Positions 1-7,974 of a stretch of DNA of 43,816 nucleotides are shown in pieces (position 1 is the first letter of the stretch; the number at the start of each line of letters is the position of its first letter). This DNA comes from an uncultured Anaerococcus sp. GTDB taxonomy: Bacteria; Bacillota; Clostridia; Tissierellales; Peptoniphilaceae. Position numbers and translations under genes: made by a program. Below the pieces are notes generated by a model. It saw only the letters and a list, made by a program, of their open reading frames with translations, ran no database searches and was not told the origin of the DNA. The DNA lies in assembly GCF_943908415.1 (NCBI RefSeq), contig NZ_CALTSY010000016.1:1-43816 (forward strand). Direction: 5' to 3'.

Positions 1-51
1 GTTTTTTGTTTCTCTCACATTCGTTCGCTCAACTCACTTAAGTGGACAATA

Positions 52-88
52 AAAATGATGTGCATAAAGTTAATTAACTATGCACATC
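52..88 (-). terminator. Rho-independent terminator of the metallophosphoesterase gene
   Basis: Ten-base arms GATGTGCATA (57-66) and TATGCACATC (79-88) are perfect complements around a 12-nt loop. Read on the minus strand the stem is followed by a T-rich run, so it fits as the terminator for the gene ending at 116. Its GATG-TGCA arm resembles the terminator arm at 24895-24933. Confidence 0.75.
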
Positions 89-115
89 AATTTTGATTAT
101 ATTGTACATTTTAAA

Positions 116-2248
116 CTAAACATTTGTATCATCGTATTCGATATAGTTAAAGTATCTTTCTAGCTCATTTAAATCTTCATTTTGATAGATCTCTACCATC
201 TCTTCATTCATTGAGTTGACAACATCTATGACAAATCTTCTAAGACTAGTTTGACCAAACATCTTATCAGAGAAGGTCTCTTTAGCATTTCTAACTGTTC
301 TAGTTTTAACTATTCTTTTGGCCAAATCTACACCAGTTAGATCTTTTTTCTTAGTAAGATATCTAGAGAAGAAGTCTAATAAGTCTCTTAGATTATTTAC
401 CCTGCGTTTCATATATTTGTATGCTAAGTTTGAAGTCAGCCCCTTAGTTTGTACCAAATCATCAAAGAATTTTTCTTTACTTCCATCTTTTTCAAGTAGT
501 ATGGAGCTTGTAAACTTATCAAATGCTTCGTTTATCTCATCAGCCACATAATCCAATACTATATCTATGATATTATAATTTGGATTATTTAGATTATCTA
601 TCATTTTTGAGACATATTCTGGTCTTTCTTCTTCGCCAAGTGGCTTATATTGATATATATAATTGGCAAAATCATAAAAAGTATGTCCATATTCATCTAT
701 TGGCATTTGCCAGGCCTTATTAATTATTTGATCCCAATGTTTTACAACATTATAAGGTATAAGGACCTTATCCTCAATCTGCTTTAATATAATGTCTATA
801 GCAGCCTCTATATTACTTGCCTTTATATGGAGAGTATTTTTAATTGCTCTAACCTTAAATTCATACTCACCATTTTTCTTAACAACATCTATCTTTCCAA
901 TATATCTTTTGATTACTGGAAATTTATTTTCAATCATAGGAAAGACTATTTGGTTCATATAGCCATGGATTGGTATATCCCTTCCTAAGTAAGAACTTGC
1001 AAGTTTGTTAGCCTCTTTTTGTATATCTATATGGGAAAACTTAGGGTTGTTTGCCTGTATCCTAATGTAATTATGCAGTACATCTCTAAGCGATAGTTGT
1101 TTATTGATTGTGTAATTTACAGCATCATCTACAACTTCTATTTCATCTGCTAGATTCCTATAAGTAAACTTTTTGATAAGCTCAGTTTTTATATAAACTT
1201 CGTAGGCATTTTCTTTTTCTACCTTATTTATTAATTTAACATGTCTTATAGGTAGAGGATAAGTTACAGTTGATCCTGTTTGGACATCATAGATAACATT
1301 ACCCATCTCAGAAATATATTTTGCTGTACCATTTTCATGAAGATGTCCTGTAAATACAAATTTAACTCCATTATCTGCTAAGACTTCTATAGGAGTTTTA
1401 TTATTTATTCTAGGATCATCATCTATAAATTTGTTACGCCATTCTTTAATAATAAATGGAGAGAAGACTAGCTCTTGATTTCTAAAATTAGGAACTAGAG
1501 CATGGTGGGCCATTACAAAAATTAAGTCTTTGCGAGCTTTGGCCTCTTCTATTTTTTCTACTGTCCATCTCATTTGCTCTAATGTAACAGAACCTGGTAT
1601 ATTTTCTCTATCATCCTTATGATTTTGCTCTGTATCTGCCGAATAAATAGATGTATCTAAAGCAATGATTGTTAGTCCGCTGTCGTTTTCTTTACTTGGT
1701 ATTCTAGATACATATGAAAAATATCCATGTGCATAATACTGAAATTTTTCTTCTCTATTAAATTCTTTGTTAACTCTATCAAGATAATTTAAAAATATAG
1801 TAGAATCTTTATACATCTCCAATACGTATGGATTTTCATAAATGAAAGAGTATAAGTCATAAAACTCTTTAGGATTTATATTTTTTGTAAAATCATCTTT
1901 TTTAAAATCATAAGATTTATGGTTATTTATATCATGATTACCAGGAATCATAAATATATCTCGACCTTCTTTAGCATTTTTCCAGTCTATTATATATTTT
2001 TTTACAATTTCATGGGATTTGTATTCACCGTCTTTTACTAAATCACCTGGCAAGAAAAGAAACTTACTTCCTGCATCGCTTACCATCGATAAAGCTTCAC
2101 CTAGCAATGCTTCACTTTCTACCAAGAGTTTTCTATCTATCTTGATTTCTTTTTGAAAATCAGTAGTATTACTAATTAAATCATAGCTTAGCACATGGGG
2201 GTCGCTTATGATTGATATATCAAATTGGTTTATTTTTTGTAAATTCAT
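116..2248 (-). CDS. Calcineurin-like metallophosphoesterase, 710 aa
   Basis: Predicted metal-dependent phosphoesterase. The N-terminal third carries the ordered family motifs: D-x-H near residues 16-18 (SDPHV), GD at 68-69 (PGDLVKDGE), GNHD at 103-106, then AHH and GHLH further on, the usual dinuclear-metal ligands. No signal peptide or membrane segment is visible, so a cytoplasmic location is likely. The remaining 350 or so residues are helical and charged with no domain I recognise, making the protein much longer than a bare 250-300 aa phosphoesterase domain. The start at 2248 puts the first motif 15 residues in, as usual. It is a single gene transcribed away from the T-box operon. The substrate cannot be told from the sequence. 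Confidence 0.85.
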   Translation of the reverse strand: MNLQKINQFDISIISDPHVLSYDLISNTTDFQKEIKIDRKLLVESEALLGEALSMVSDAGSKFLFLPGDLVKDGEYKSHEIVKKYIIDWKNAKEGRDIFMIPGNHDINNHKSYDFKKDDFTKNINPKEFYDLYSFIYENPYVLEMYKDSTIFLNYLDRVNKEFNREEKFQYYAHGYFSYVSRIPSKENDSGLTIIALDTSIYSADTEQNHKDDRENIPGSVTLEQMRWTVEKIEEAKARKDLIFVMAHHALVPNFRNQELVFSPFIIKEWRNKFIDDDPRINNKTPIEVLADNGVKFVFTGHLHENGTAKYISEMGNVIYDVQTGSTVTYPLPIRHVKLINKVEKENAYEVYIKTELIKKFTYRNLADEIEVVDDAVNYTINKQLSLRDVLHNYIRIQANNPKFSHIDIQKEANKLASSYLGRDIPIHGYMNQIVFPMIENKFPVIKRYIGKIDVVKKNGEYEFKVRAIKNTLHIKASNIEAAIDIILKQIEDKVLIPYNVVKHWDQIINKAWQMPIDEYGHTFYDFANYIYQYKPLGEEERPEYVSKMIDNLNNPNYNIIDIVLDYVADEINEAFDKFTSSILLEKDGSKEKFFDDLVQTKGLTSNLAYKYMKRRVNNLRDLLDFFSRYLTKKKDLTGVDLAKRIVKTRTVRNAKETFSDKMFGQTSLRRFVIDVVNSMNEEMVEIYQNEDLNELERYFNYIEYDDTNV

Positions 2249-2323
2249 CTTTACCTCTATAGATAATATACCAGCATTTAATTACAGTTAAATAGCTATA
2301 GTATAGTTACTCAAAACTATATA

Positions 2324-2347
2324 AATATTTTTAAGAGTAAAAATATT
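2324..2347. repeat. AT-only inverted repeat between divergent genes
   Basis: AATATTTTT (2324-2332) and AAAAATATT (2339-2347) are perfect 9-base complements with a 6-nt spacer, in the gap between the divergent metallophosphoesterase and the T-box promoter. It could be an operator, or chance in AT-rich DNA. Confidence 0.3.
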
Positions 2348-2360
2348 ATAAAAATGCTTG

Positions 2361-2388
2361 TTGAAATAATTATAAGCTATGGTATACT
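2361..2388 (+). promoter_or_regulatory. Promoter of the Cys T-box operon
   Basis: TTGAAA at 2361-2366, a 16-nt spacer, and TATACT at 2383-2388 preceded by TGG, giving an extended -10 (TG at 2380-2381). The expected start near 2395 lies just before the first conserved T-box sequence. Confidence 0.65.
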
Positions 2389-2394
2389 TAAAAT

Positions 2395-2624
2395 ACATGA
2401 ATAACGATGAAAAGAAGAGTACATAGATATTTTCTTATACAGAGAGATTAGTAAGCTGAGAATAATCATTGAAAAATCTATGGAAGTGCATCTTTGAGTT
2501 TTATACCGAAATGTAAGTAGGCTATAACGTTTGTGCCCGTTAAGCACATCAAGATTTTAAGAACTTCTTAAAATAAATTAAGGTGGAACCACGACAACCT
2601 CGTCCTTTAGGGCGGGGTTTTTTT
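2395..2624 (+). promoter_or_regulatory. T-box riboswitch leader, probable Cys (TGC) specifier
   Basis: A tRNA-sensing attenuator. The stem I start (ACGATGAAAAGAAGAGTACA, 2404-2423), the AGAGAG element and the T-box motif AGGTGGAACCACG (2581-2593) are all visible. The terminator stem AACCTCGTCC (2596-2605) with GGCGGGGTT (2611-2619) runs into seven or more T. Aligning the ATCTTTGAG stretch after the specifier with the serS T-box in this window (TCT then ACCTTTAG) places TGC (2487-2489) as specifier, read by tRNA-Cys. A one-base shift would give GTG (Val), so the T-box call is firm and the amino acid is inferred. It should permit expression of the downstream importer when charged tRNA-Cys is low. 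Confidence 0.9.
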
Positions 2625-2660
2625 ATGTTCATGTAAAATATAGAAAGGATAAGTAAGAGC

Positions 2661-2897
2661 ATGGAAAAAATTAAGATGATTTCTTTAGCTTTAATAACAG
2701 ATCTTAGTTTATCAGCCTGTAGTAGTTCAAATGCAGAAACTAGTGCTCCCACTAACAATGTGGAGTCTGAACATACACATATGGATATGGAGCAAAGTAA
2801 TAGTGAAGATCCCGTAGATGACTTAGAAAAAGTAGATTTTATGGATGAAGACTTTGATATGGATAAGATTGAACAACGCAGTTGCTGCGATGAGTAA
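2661..2897 (+). CDS. Small acidic lipoprotein ending in a CC motif, 78 aa
   Basis: First gene after the T-box. It has a short basic/hydrophobic N-terminus and a lipobox (LSAC, Cys near residue 20), so the mature part would be about 59 residues tethered outside the membrane. That part is very acidic, has a His/Met patch (HTHMDM) and ends RSCCDE, a vicinal Cys pair. The Shine-Dalgarno is weak (AAAGGA at 2643-2648, rather far upstream). It sits 19 nt ahead of the substrate-binding protein gene, so it is probably part of the importer operon. I do not recognise a family. A thiol- or metal-binding accessory to the transporter is possible but unproven. Confidence 0.65.
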   Translation: MEKIKMISLALITDLSLSACSSSNAETSAPTNNVESEHTHMDMEQSNSEDPVDDLEKVDFMDEDFDMDKIEQRSCCDE

Positions 2898-2916
2898 ATA
2901 TATTTAGGAGAAATAA

Positions 2917-4083
2917 ATGAAAAATAAAAAGATTATAGCCTTATTATTAGTAGGTGGATTAGCCTTAACTGGATGTGTAAAAACAAGTGAAGATGCTGAT
3001 AGCGATCAAACTTCTACAACTGAGCAAGCTGAAAATACTAATAGTAGTAAAGATAATACTAATAGCGAAAATAATAATGAGAACGCTGATAGTAAAGAAG
3101 ATGAAAATAAAGATGATGAAAAAAATGAAGATACAAATAAAACAGCAGAGTATATAGAAGATGAACCTAGATATGGAACTACAATAAAAATGGGTTTTGA
3201 TGGTGATTTATGTATGGCTGGCCAAAACCTTGCAGAAATCAATGGATATTTTGAAGATAAGGGAGTAGATATAGAATTTATCAATACACAAAATGGTAAG
3301 GACGCCCTATCAAGTGGACAGATCGATGTTATGACTGGAGAATTTGGTAGTCTTATAGTTCCAGCAACCAAGGGACTTAACTACGTATTTTCTACAGCAT
3401 CCCACTCAGGTTGTAAATCACTTTATGTACTTGATGATAATGAAGACTTACAAAGTACTTCAGATCTAGAAGGCAAATCAGTAGCAGTTACAAATGGTAT
3501 TGGTGCAAGTGGACACAATACACTTTTAAGATTTTTAATACATGATGATATTAATCCTGATGAAGTAAATGTAAAACCTGTAGATAAATCTGCAGTTATC
3601 CAATCTTTAAAGAAAGGTGAGATCCAAGGGGCTGTTTTAGATGACCAATTCGCTCAAGAATTCTTACAAAGTGGAGACATAAGACCTATTAGATCTCTTA
3701 CAAGTGATGAGGATTTTGGCAAAGAGGTTTGCTGTGTTGCTGCCTTTAATAAAGATTTTGTTGATGAAAATCCAATGCTAGCAGAACTTGTAGGTGAAGC
3801 TATTGACATGGGTAATGATTATGCTGAAAGTAATCCAGAAGAGTCAATAAAGCTCCTTCAAGAGAAGAACATGGCTGAGGGCGATCCAGAGGTTGCAACC
3901 GATTTATTAAAAGCATATGATTATTCATTGACAAATGAAGATGGAGAAACAACAATAAGAAGCTACTTTGATGATTACAAAGAACTTGGTCTAATTGAGA
4001 ATTCAAGAAGTACTGATGAGCTAGTAGATGAACTTTGGAGACCTCTAGGAAACGGTGAAGTTGAAGTAGTTCATAAGAATTAA
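2917..4083 (+). CDS. ABC importer substrate-binding lipoprotein (NMT1/SsuA-like), 388 aa
   Basis: Extracellular receptor of an ABC importer. A lipoprotein signal ends LTGC (Cys20); residues about 21-80 are a low-complexity Asn/Asp/Glu/Ser linker; the rest is a periplasmic-binding fold of the NMT1/ThiY/SsuA type, seen in the stretches around GYFEDKGVDIEF and SGQIDVMTG. Four cysteines lie in the folded part (about C99, C166 and the pair C272-C273), unusual for such proteins. The RBS TTAGGAG precedes the ATG. Permease and ATPase genes follow at short spacing. The family carries sulfonates, nitrate, thiamine precursors or similar; the Cys T-box upstream points to a sulfur compound linked to cysteine. 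The exact ligand is unknown. Confidence 0.88.
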   Translation: MKNKKIIALLLVGGLALTGCVKTSEDADSDQTSTTEQAENTNSSKDNTNSENNNENADSKEDENKDDEKNEDTNKTAEYIEDEPRYGTTIKMGFDGDLCMAGQNLAEINGYFEDKGVDIEFINTQNGKDALSSGQIDVMTGEFGSLIVPATKGLNYVFSTASHSGCKSLYVLDDNEDLQSTSDLEGKSVAVTNGIGASGHNTLLRFLIHDDINPDEVNVKPVDKSAVIQSLKKGEIQGAVLDDQFAQEFLQSGDIRPIRSLTSDEDFGKEVCCVAAFNKDFVDENPMLAELVGEAIDMGNDYAESNPEESIKLLQEKNMAEGDPEVATDLLKAYDYSLTNEDGETTIRSYFDDYKELGLIENSRSTDELVDELWRPLGNGEVEVVHKN

Positions 4084-4095
4084 AAGGAGAAGTAG

Positions 4096-5151
4096 ATGGA
4101 AGAAAAGAAAAGCACTAAAAATTCTAGTAGCTTTAAGGATATTTCTACTGATAAACTTACAAAAGATGAATTGATCAAGCTTGAATCCAAACCAAGAAAT
4201 AAGGCTTGGGATATATTTAAGCTCATTCTACCTATTATAGCTGGACTTATAGCTATACTTGAATATGTGTATTTACCAGATCATAATCCTAGTGCTGAAA
4301 AGACAAATCTATATAATGGTTTTTTATGGATACTGCTTGGGATATATGGACTAGCCTTGCTAGTTTCTATTAAAAAAGAGAGTTTAAGGGAAAGACTTAT
4401 TTATAGGTCTCCCTTTTACACTTTTGTATTTATCTTGCTTATAATCTATGATGTCCTAACTTTAAAAACTGCAAAGCTTGCTTTGCCTTATTTTCCTTGG
4501 ATAGATATGATATTTAATTCCATGAAGGAAGACACCAGTTTCTTAACTGACTCAGTTTTAAGTTCGCTTAAGTTACTATTTACAGGATATTTTATAGGAG
4601 CTATTTTAGGAATTATCACAGGAATATTAGCTGGATATTTTGATAAAGTTAATTATTGGGTAGATCCATTTTTAAAACTATTAGGACCTATACCAACAAC
4701 AACTTGGTTACCAGTAGTAATGGTAATTGCAATCAATCTTTTCCAAGGTGCTATATTTATAATTTCCCTTGGCGTGTGGTTTTCAACAACACTTGCGACA
4801 ATTACAGGTATCCATAATGTAGACCCATCTTATTATGAAGCAGCTCAAACATTGGGTGCTACAAATTCGGAGCTAGTAAGAAAAATTGCTATCAAATCAG
4901 CAACCCCTAATATATTCCAAGGACTTATAGCAGGCATGAGTGCTGCTTGTAACGCCCTTATAGTTGCTGAGATGCTAGGTGTAGAAAGTGGACTAGGTTG
5001 GTATATTACTTGGAAGAGTTCATGGGCAGATTATTCTTCTATGTATGGAGCTATAATATTGTTAGCCATTACCTTTATATTAGTAAATAATATAATAAAA
5101 AGAATAAGCAAAGATGCTCTTAAATGGAGAACTGGAGGAGCTGTTAGATGA
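4096..5151 (+). CDS. ABC importer permease (SsuC/TauC-like), 351 aa
   Basis: Inner-membrane channel subunit. The C-terminal 200 residues form the binding-protein-dependent transport domain, with the EAA loop visible as EAAQTLGATNSELVRK. The N-terminal half is longer than in typical 250-aa SsuC proteins and adds a charged Lys/Ser cytoplasmic lead plus extra hydrophobic segments (near residues 38-60, 73-90 and 103-125). The gene starts 12 nt after the receptor gene with GGAG in front, and its stop overlaps the ATPase start (ATGA), so translation is probably coupled. Substrate is set by the receptor. Confidence 0.88.
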   Translation: MEEKKSTKNSSSFKDISTDKLTKDELIKLESKPRNKAWDIFKLILPIIAGLIAILEYVYLPDHNPSAEKTNLYNGFLWILLGIYGLALLVSIKKESLRERLIYRSPFYTFVFILLIIYDVLTLKTAKLALPYFPWIDMIFNSMKEDTSFLTDSVLSSLKLLFTGYFIGAILGIITGILAGYFDKVNYWVDPFLKLLGPIPTTTWLPVVMVIAINLFQGAIFIISLGVWFSTTLATITGIHNVDPSYYEAAQTLGATNSELVRKIAIKSATPNIFQGLIAGMSAACNALIVAEMLGVESGLGWYITWKSSWADYSSMYGAIILLAITFILVNNIIKRISKDALKWRTGGAVR

Positions 5152-5894
5152 GTAAACTAGAATTTAATAATGTATCAAAATCTTTTATTAGAAGTGATAG
5201 TGACACAATAACTAATGCTCTTTTAGATATAAATTTTGAAGTCCATGATGGTGAATTTGTAAGTATAGTTGGACCATCTGGTTGTGGTAAGTCTACAATT
5301 TTAAGATTAATAGCAGGACTTATAATTCCAACAACAGGAGATATAAAACTTGACGGTAATGAAATAACAGGTCCATCTAGTTCTAGGGGAATGGTATTTC
5401 AAAAGTCTACACTTTTCCCTTGGCTAACAGTAGGTCAAAATGTTGGATTTTCAGGAAGTTTAAAAAGTGAAAAAGATATACCAGAAGAAGCTATAGATAA
5501 TATGCTTAAGAAAGTCGGTCTTTACGATTTTAAAAATTCCTATCCATCCAACCTATCTGGAGGTATGGCTCAAAGAATTTCACTTATAAGAACACTTATA
5601 AATAAGCCAGAAGTTTTACTCTTAGACGAACCTCTTGGTGCCCTTGATGCATTTACAAGGATGAATATGCAAGATGAGATATTAAACTTATGGAATGAAG
5701 AAAAGAACATGAGTATTATGGTAACTCACGATGTTGATGAGGCAGTCTATATGTCAACAAAAGTTATTGTAATGGATGCTAGACCTGGTAGGGTCAAAGA
5801 GATAGTACCTATAGAGCTAGATTTTCCTAGAAATAGAACTAGTAAGGAATTTACTGATTATAGAAATCAGCTATTAAATATTTTAGATATATAA
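5148..5894 (+). CDS. ABC importer ATPase (SsuB/TauB-like), 248 aa
   Basis: Energises the importer encoded by the two preceding genes. Walker A is GPSGCGKST, the Q-loop region is MVFQKSTLFPWLTV, the signature is LSGGMAQR and Walker B is VLLLDEPLGALD, followed by the switch His in VTHDVDEAV. Length and the FPWLTV stretch are typical of nitrate/sulfonate/taurine-type ATPases. Start overlaps the permease stop by 4 bases. It is the last gene of the Cys T-box operon and is followed at once by a strong hairpin. Confidence 0.92.
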   Translation: MSKLEFNNVSKSFIRSDSDTITNALLDINFEVHDGEFVSIVGPSGCGKSTILRLIAGLIIPTTGDIKLDGNEITGPSSSRGMVFQKSTLFPWLTVGQNVGFSGSLKSEKDIPEEAIDNMLKKVGLYDFKNSYPSNLSGGMAQRISLIRTLINKPEVLLLDEPLGALDAFTRMNMQDEILNLWNEEKNMSIMVTHDVDEAVYMSTKVIVMDARPGRVKEIVPIELDFPRNRTSKEFTDYRNQLLNILDI

Positions 5895-5937
5895 AAAAAT
5901 GTGCTAAGGAAAGTGAAATTTCCTAGCACATTTTTTT
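5891..5937. terminator. Bidirectional terminator between convergent genes
   Basis: An A-run and ATGTGCTAAGGAAA on the left pair with TTTCCTAGCACAT and a T-run on the right, a long stem with a short loop. T-runs are present on both strands, so it can end the importer operon (plus) and the ABC exporter pair (minus). Confidence 0.9.
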
Positions 5938-5948
5938 GATTTAACTTA

Positions 5949-6617
5949 TTATTTTTCTGTAAGTTCTCCATCTATTACTTCAAAAACCCTATCGCAGTAT
6001 TTAAGAAGTCTATTATCATGGGTTACTATTACACTTGTTCTTTCATTATCATGAGTAAGATCTTTTATAAGCTCTACAATTTCTATAGTCTTTTTTGAAT
6101 CGAGAGAAGCTGTAGGTTCATCTGCTAAGAGTAGGTTAGGATCAGTGTATAGAGCTCTTGCTATAGCAGCTCTTTGTCTTTCACCACCGGATAAATCTCC
6201 TGGATATTGGTTTTTTCTCTTTAAAATGCCCATTTTTTCTAATAGTTCATCAGACTTTTCTTGATTTCTTTTAACTTTTGAGAACTTATCAACTAGTGCA
6301 AATTGCTCATCTAACTTAAGATATGGTACGAGATTGCTTGATTGAAGCACAAAGCCTATTTTATCAAATCTTAATTTATTTCTATCCACCTCATCCATAC
6401 TTGAAAGCTCTTCATCTTTAAAGAAGATTTTACCTCCAGTTGGTCTTTGCAAACCTCCCATCATTGTAAGTAAGGTTGATTTACCAGACCCACTAGGACC
6501 TACTACTGCTACAAGTTCTCCTGAATTTAGGGTAAAAGAAGCTTCTTTAAAGGCTTCTATGGTTTCTCCGTGTTCTTCAAATGTTTTATAAACATTTTCA
6601 AATTTCATTATTTCCAT
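5949..6617 (-). CDS. ABC exporter ATPase, HrtA/MacB-like, 222 aa
   Basis: Nucleotide-binding subunit of a MacB/LolD/HrtA-type system. Walker A GPSGSGKST, Q-loop FVLQSSN, signature LSGGERQR, Walker B LLLADEPTASLD and the switch His in VTHDNR are all present. Length matches HrtA (about 221 aa). It lies 9 bp downstream of a single FtsX-type permease gene, with a good RBS (AGGAG) before ATG. The one-permease arrangement and the neighbouring cytochrome c genes make a heme-export (HrtBA) role attractive, but an antimicrobial-peptide or cell-wall stress role is equally possible from sequence alone. Confidence 0.88.
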   Translation of the reverse strand: MEIMKFENVYKTFEEHGETIEAFKEASFTLNSGELVAVVGPSGSGKSTLLTMMGGLQRPTGGKIFFKDEELSSMDEVDRNKLRFDKIGFVLQSSNLVPYLKLDEQFALVDKFSKVKRNQEKSDELLEKMGILKRKNQYPGDLSGGERQRAAIARALYTDPNLLLADEPTASLDSKKTIEIVELIKDLTHDNERTSVIVTHDNRLLKYCDRVFEVIDGELTEK

Positions 6618-6626
6618 TTTATTCTC

Positions 6627-7772
6627 CTAAATAACTTCTAGTGGGTCTACTTTTGAAACACTTCTGACTGAGAAGAATGCTCCAATTTGTGAAGTGATAA
6701 GTATCAATATACTAATTATTGCATAATAGTATGGGTTTGATTTAAATGGCACAGTTATAGGTAAAAATGCCTCTGTTAAATATGTGAGGCCAAGACCTAT
6801 AGCTAAACCTATCAAAGAAACTATGAGAGTTTGGAGTATTACAGATTTTCCTATATATGAACTGGAAATTCCTTGTATCTTCATTATCCCAAAAATATTT
6901 TTCTTTTGAATAGTGATGATATATAAGAATACACCAATAACTATTGCTGCTATTACTATTAAGAAACCTATCATAAGATCAAAAGTTAATATTTGTGCAC
7001 GATATCCAGGAAGTTCTTCTATGAAGTCATCAATTGGCATAAGATCGTAGTCACTATCTAAATCAAATTTATCTTCGTCATATACTAGTGCTGCAGAAAT
7101 TTTTTCTGGTATCTGCATAGCCTGAGGATTCATATTTTCTTCAGGATTTTGCTTTTCTTGGGCATTTTTATCCCCTTCCGCATTATTATCTGAGAAAAAT
7201 GATGAAGTTGGAGAAGCTTGCTCAAGCTTTGTATAGATTACAGGTGAAACACTGTATTTATAATCATCTGTAAATCCTACAATTTTAAAAACTTTATCAT
7301 TGGACGATAATTTTAGTGTATCTCCAATTTTTAATCCTTCTTCATCTTTTAATGCAGATGAGGCTATAATTTCATCATCATTTTCAATATCGTTCCCATC
7401 TAATATTTTTGGAAAAGATTTTGAATCAGAATCCATACCTATTAAAGTTATATTAACTAGATTATCTTCATTTTCTTTACTATTCTTATAGGCAGCTGAT
7501 CTGCTAAGGTTAATGAGGGTATGATCAATATCTTTTAAATCTTCTTCAATGTCATCTTTATTAATCATAGAAGAGGAAAGATTACTATTTGAACCCTTTG
7601 ATAAGATTATTTGAGAAGCTTGCCAATTATCAATTGCAGTTTTGTTATCTTCAGCTAGACCATAAGAGAGGCCAGTTAGAAAATATACTAAATAAGAAAT
7701 AAGTAGAAATATGCTGATTATAAGTATATATCTGCCTTTTTCTTTTTTCATTTCTTTTAGTGCTAGATACAT
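6627..7772 (-). CDS. FtsX-type ABC permease, HrtB/DevC-like, 381 aa
   Basis: Membrane subunit of the exporter. One N-terminal membrane segment (residues about 14-34) is followed by a large extracytoplasmic region and three C-terminal segments, the usual four-helix FtsX/MacB plan. The start (MYLALKEMKKEKGRYIL) is typical of the HrtB/DevC branch. An insertion around residues 195-225 is rich in Asn, Gln, Glu and Pro, probably a loop. It is first in a two-gene minus-strand operon and divergent from nrfA across a 202-bp gap. RBS AAGGAG lies before the ATG. Heme export is an inference from family resemblance and neighbours. Confidence 0.82.
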   Translation of the reverse strand: MYLALKEMKKEKGRYILIISIFLLISYLVYFLTGLSYGLAEDNKTAIDNWQASQIILSKGSNSNLSSSMINKDDIEEDLKDIDHTLINLSRSAAYKNSKENEDNLVNITLIGMDSDSKSFPKILDGNDIENDDEIIASSALKDEEGLKIGDTLKLSSNDKVFKIVGFTDDYKYSVSPVIYTKLEQASPTSSFFSDNNAEGDKNAQEKQNPEENMNPQAMQIPEKISAALVYDEDKFDLDSDYDLMPIDDFIEELPGYRAQILTFDLMIGFLIVIAAIVIGVFLYIITIQKKNIFGIMKIQGISSSYIGKSVILQTLIVSLIGLAIGLGLTYLTEAFLPITVPFKSNPYYYAIISILILITSQIGAFFSVRSVSKVDPLEVI

Positions 7773-7974
7773 TTTATTCTCCTTATGTTATTGAATTATA
7801 ACTTGTATTTAACTGCTTACATGATTTAAAAGCAAATAACTTTTACCTAAATTTAAGTACATATATATAACTAAAATAAATTGTCATATTATTTTTTATA
7901 TTTATTTTATATAATATTGTTTTAATTTAACAAATATGATAGTATATAATTAAACAAACTGATAGGAGGATGAT

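Noticed and set aside
3006..3371. 121-codon minus-strand open frame within the receptor gene
   Set aside because: It is antisense to the low-complexity linker of a well supported gene; its Ser/Leu-rich translation mirrors the Asp/Glu/Asn linker and no RBS or domain is seen.
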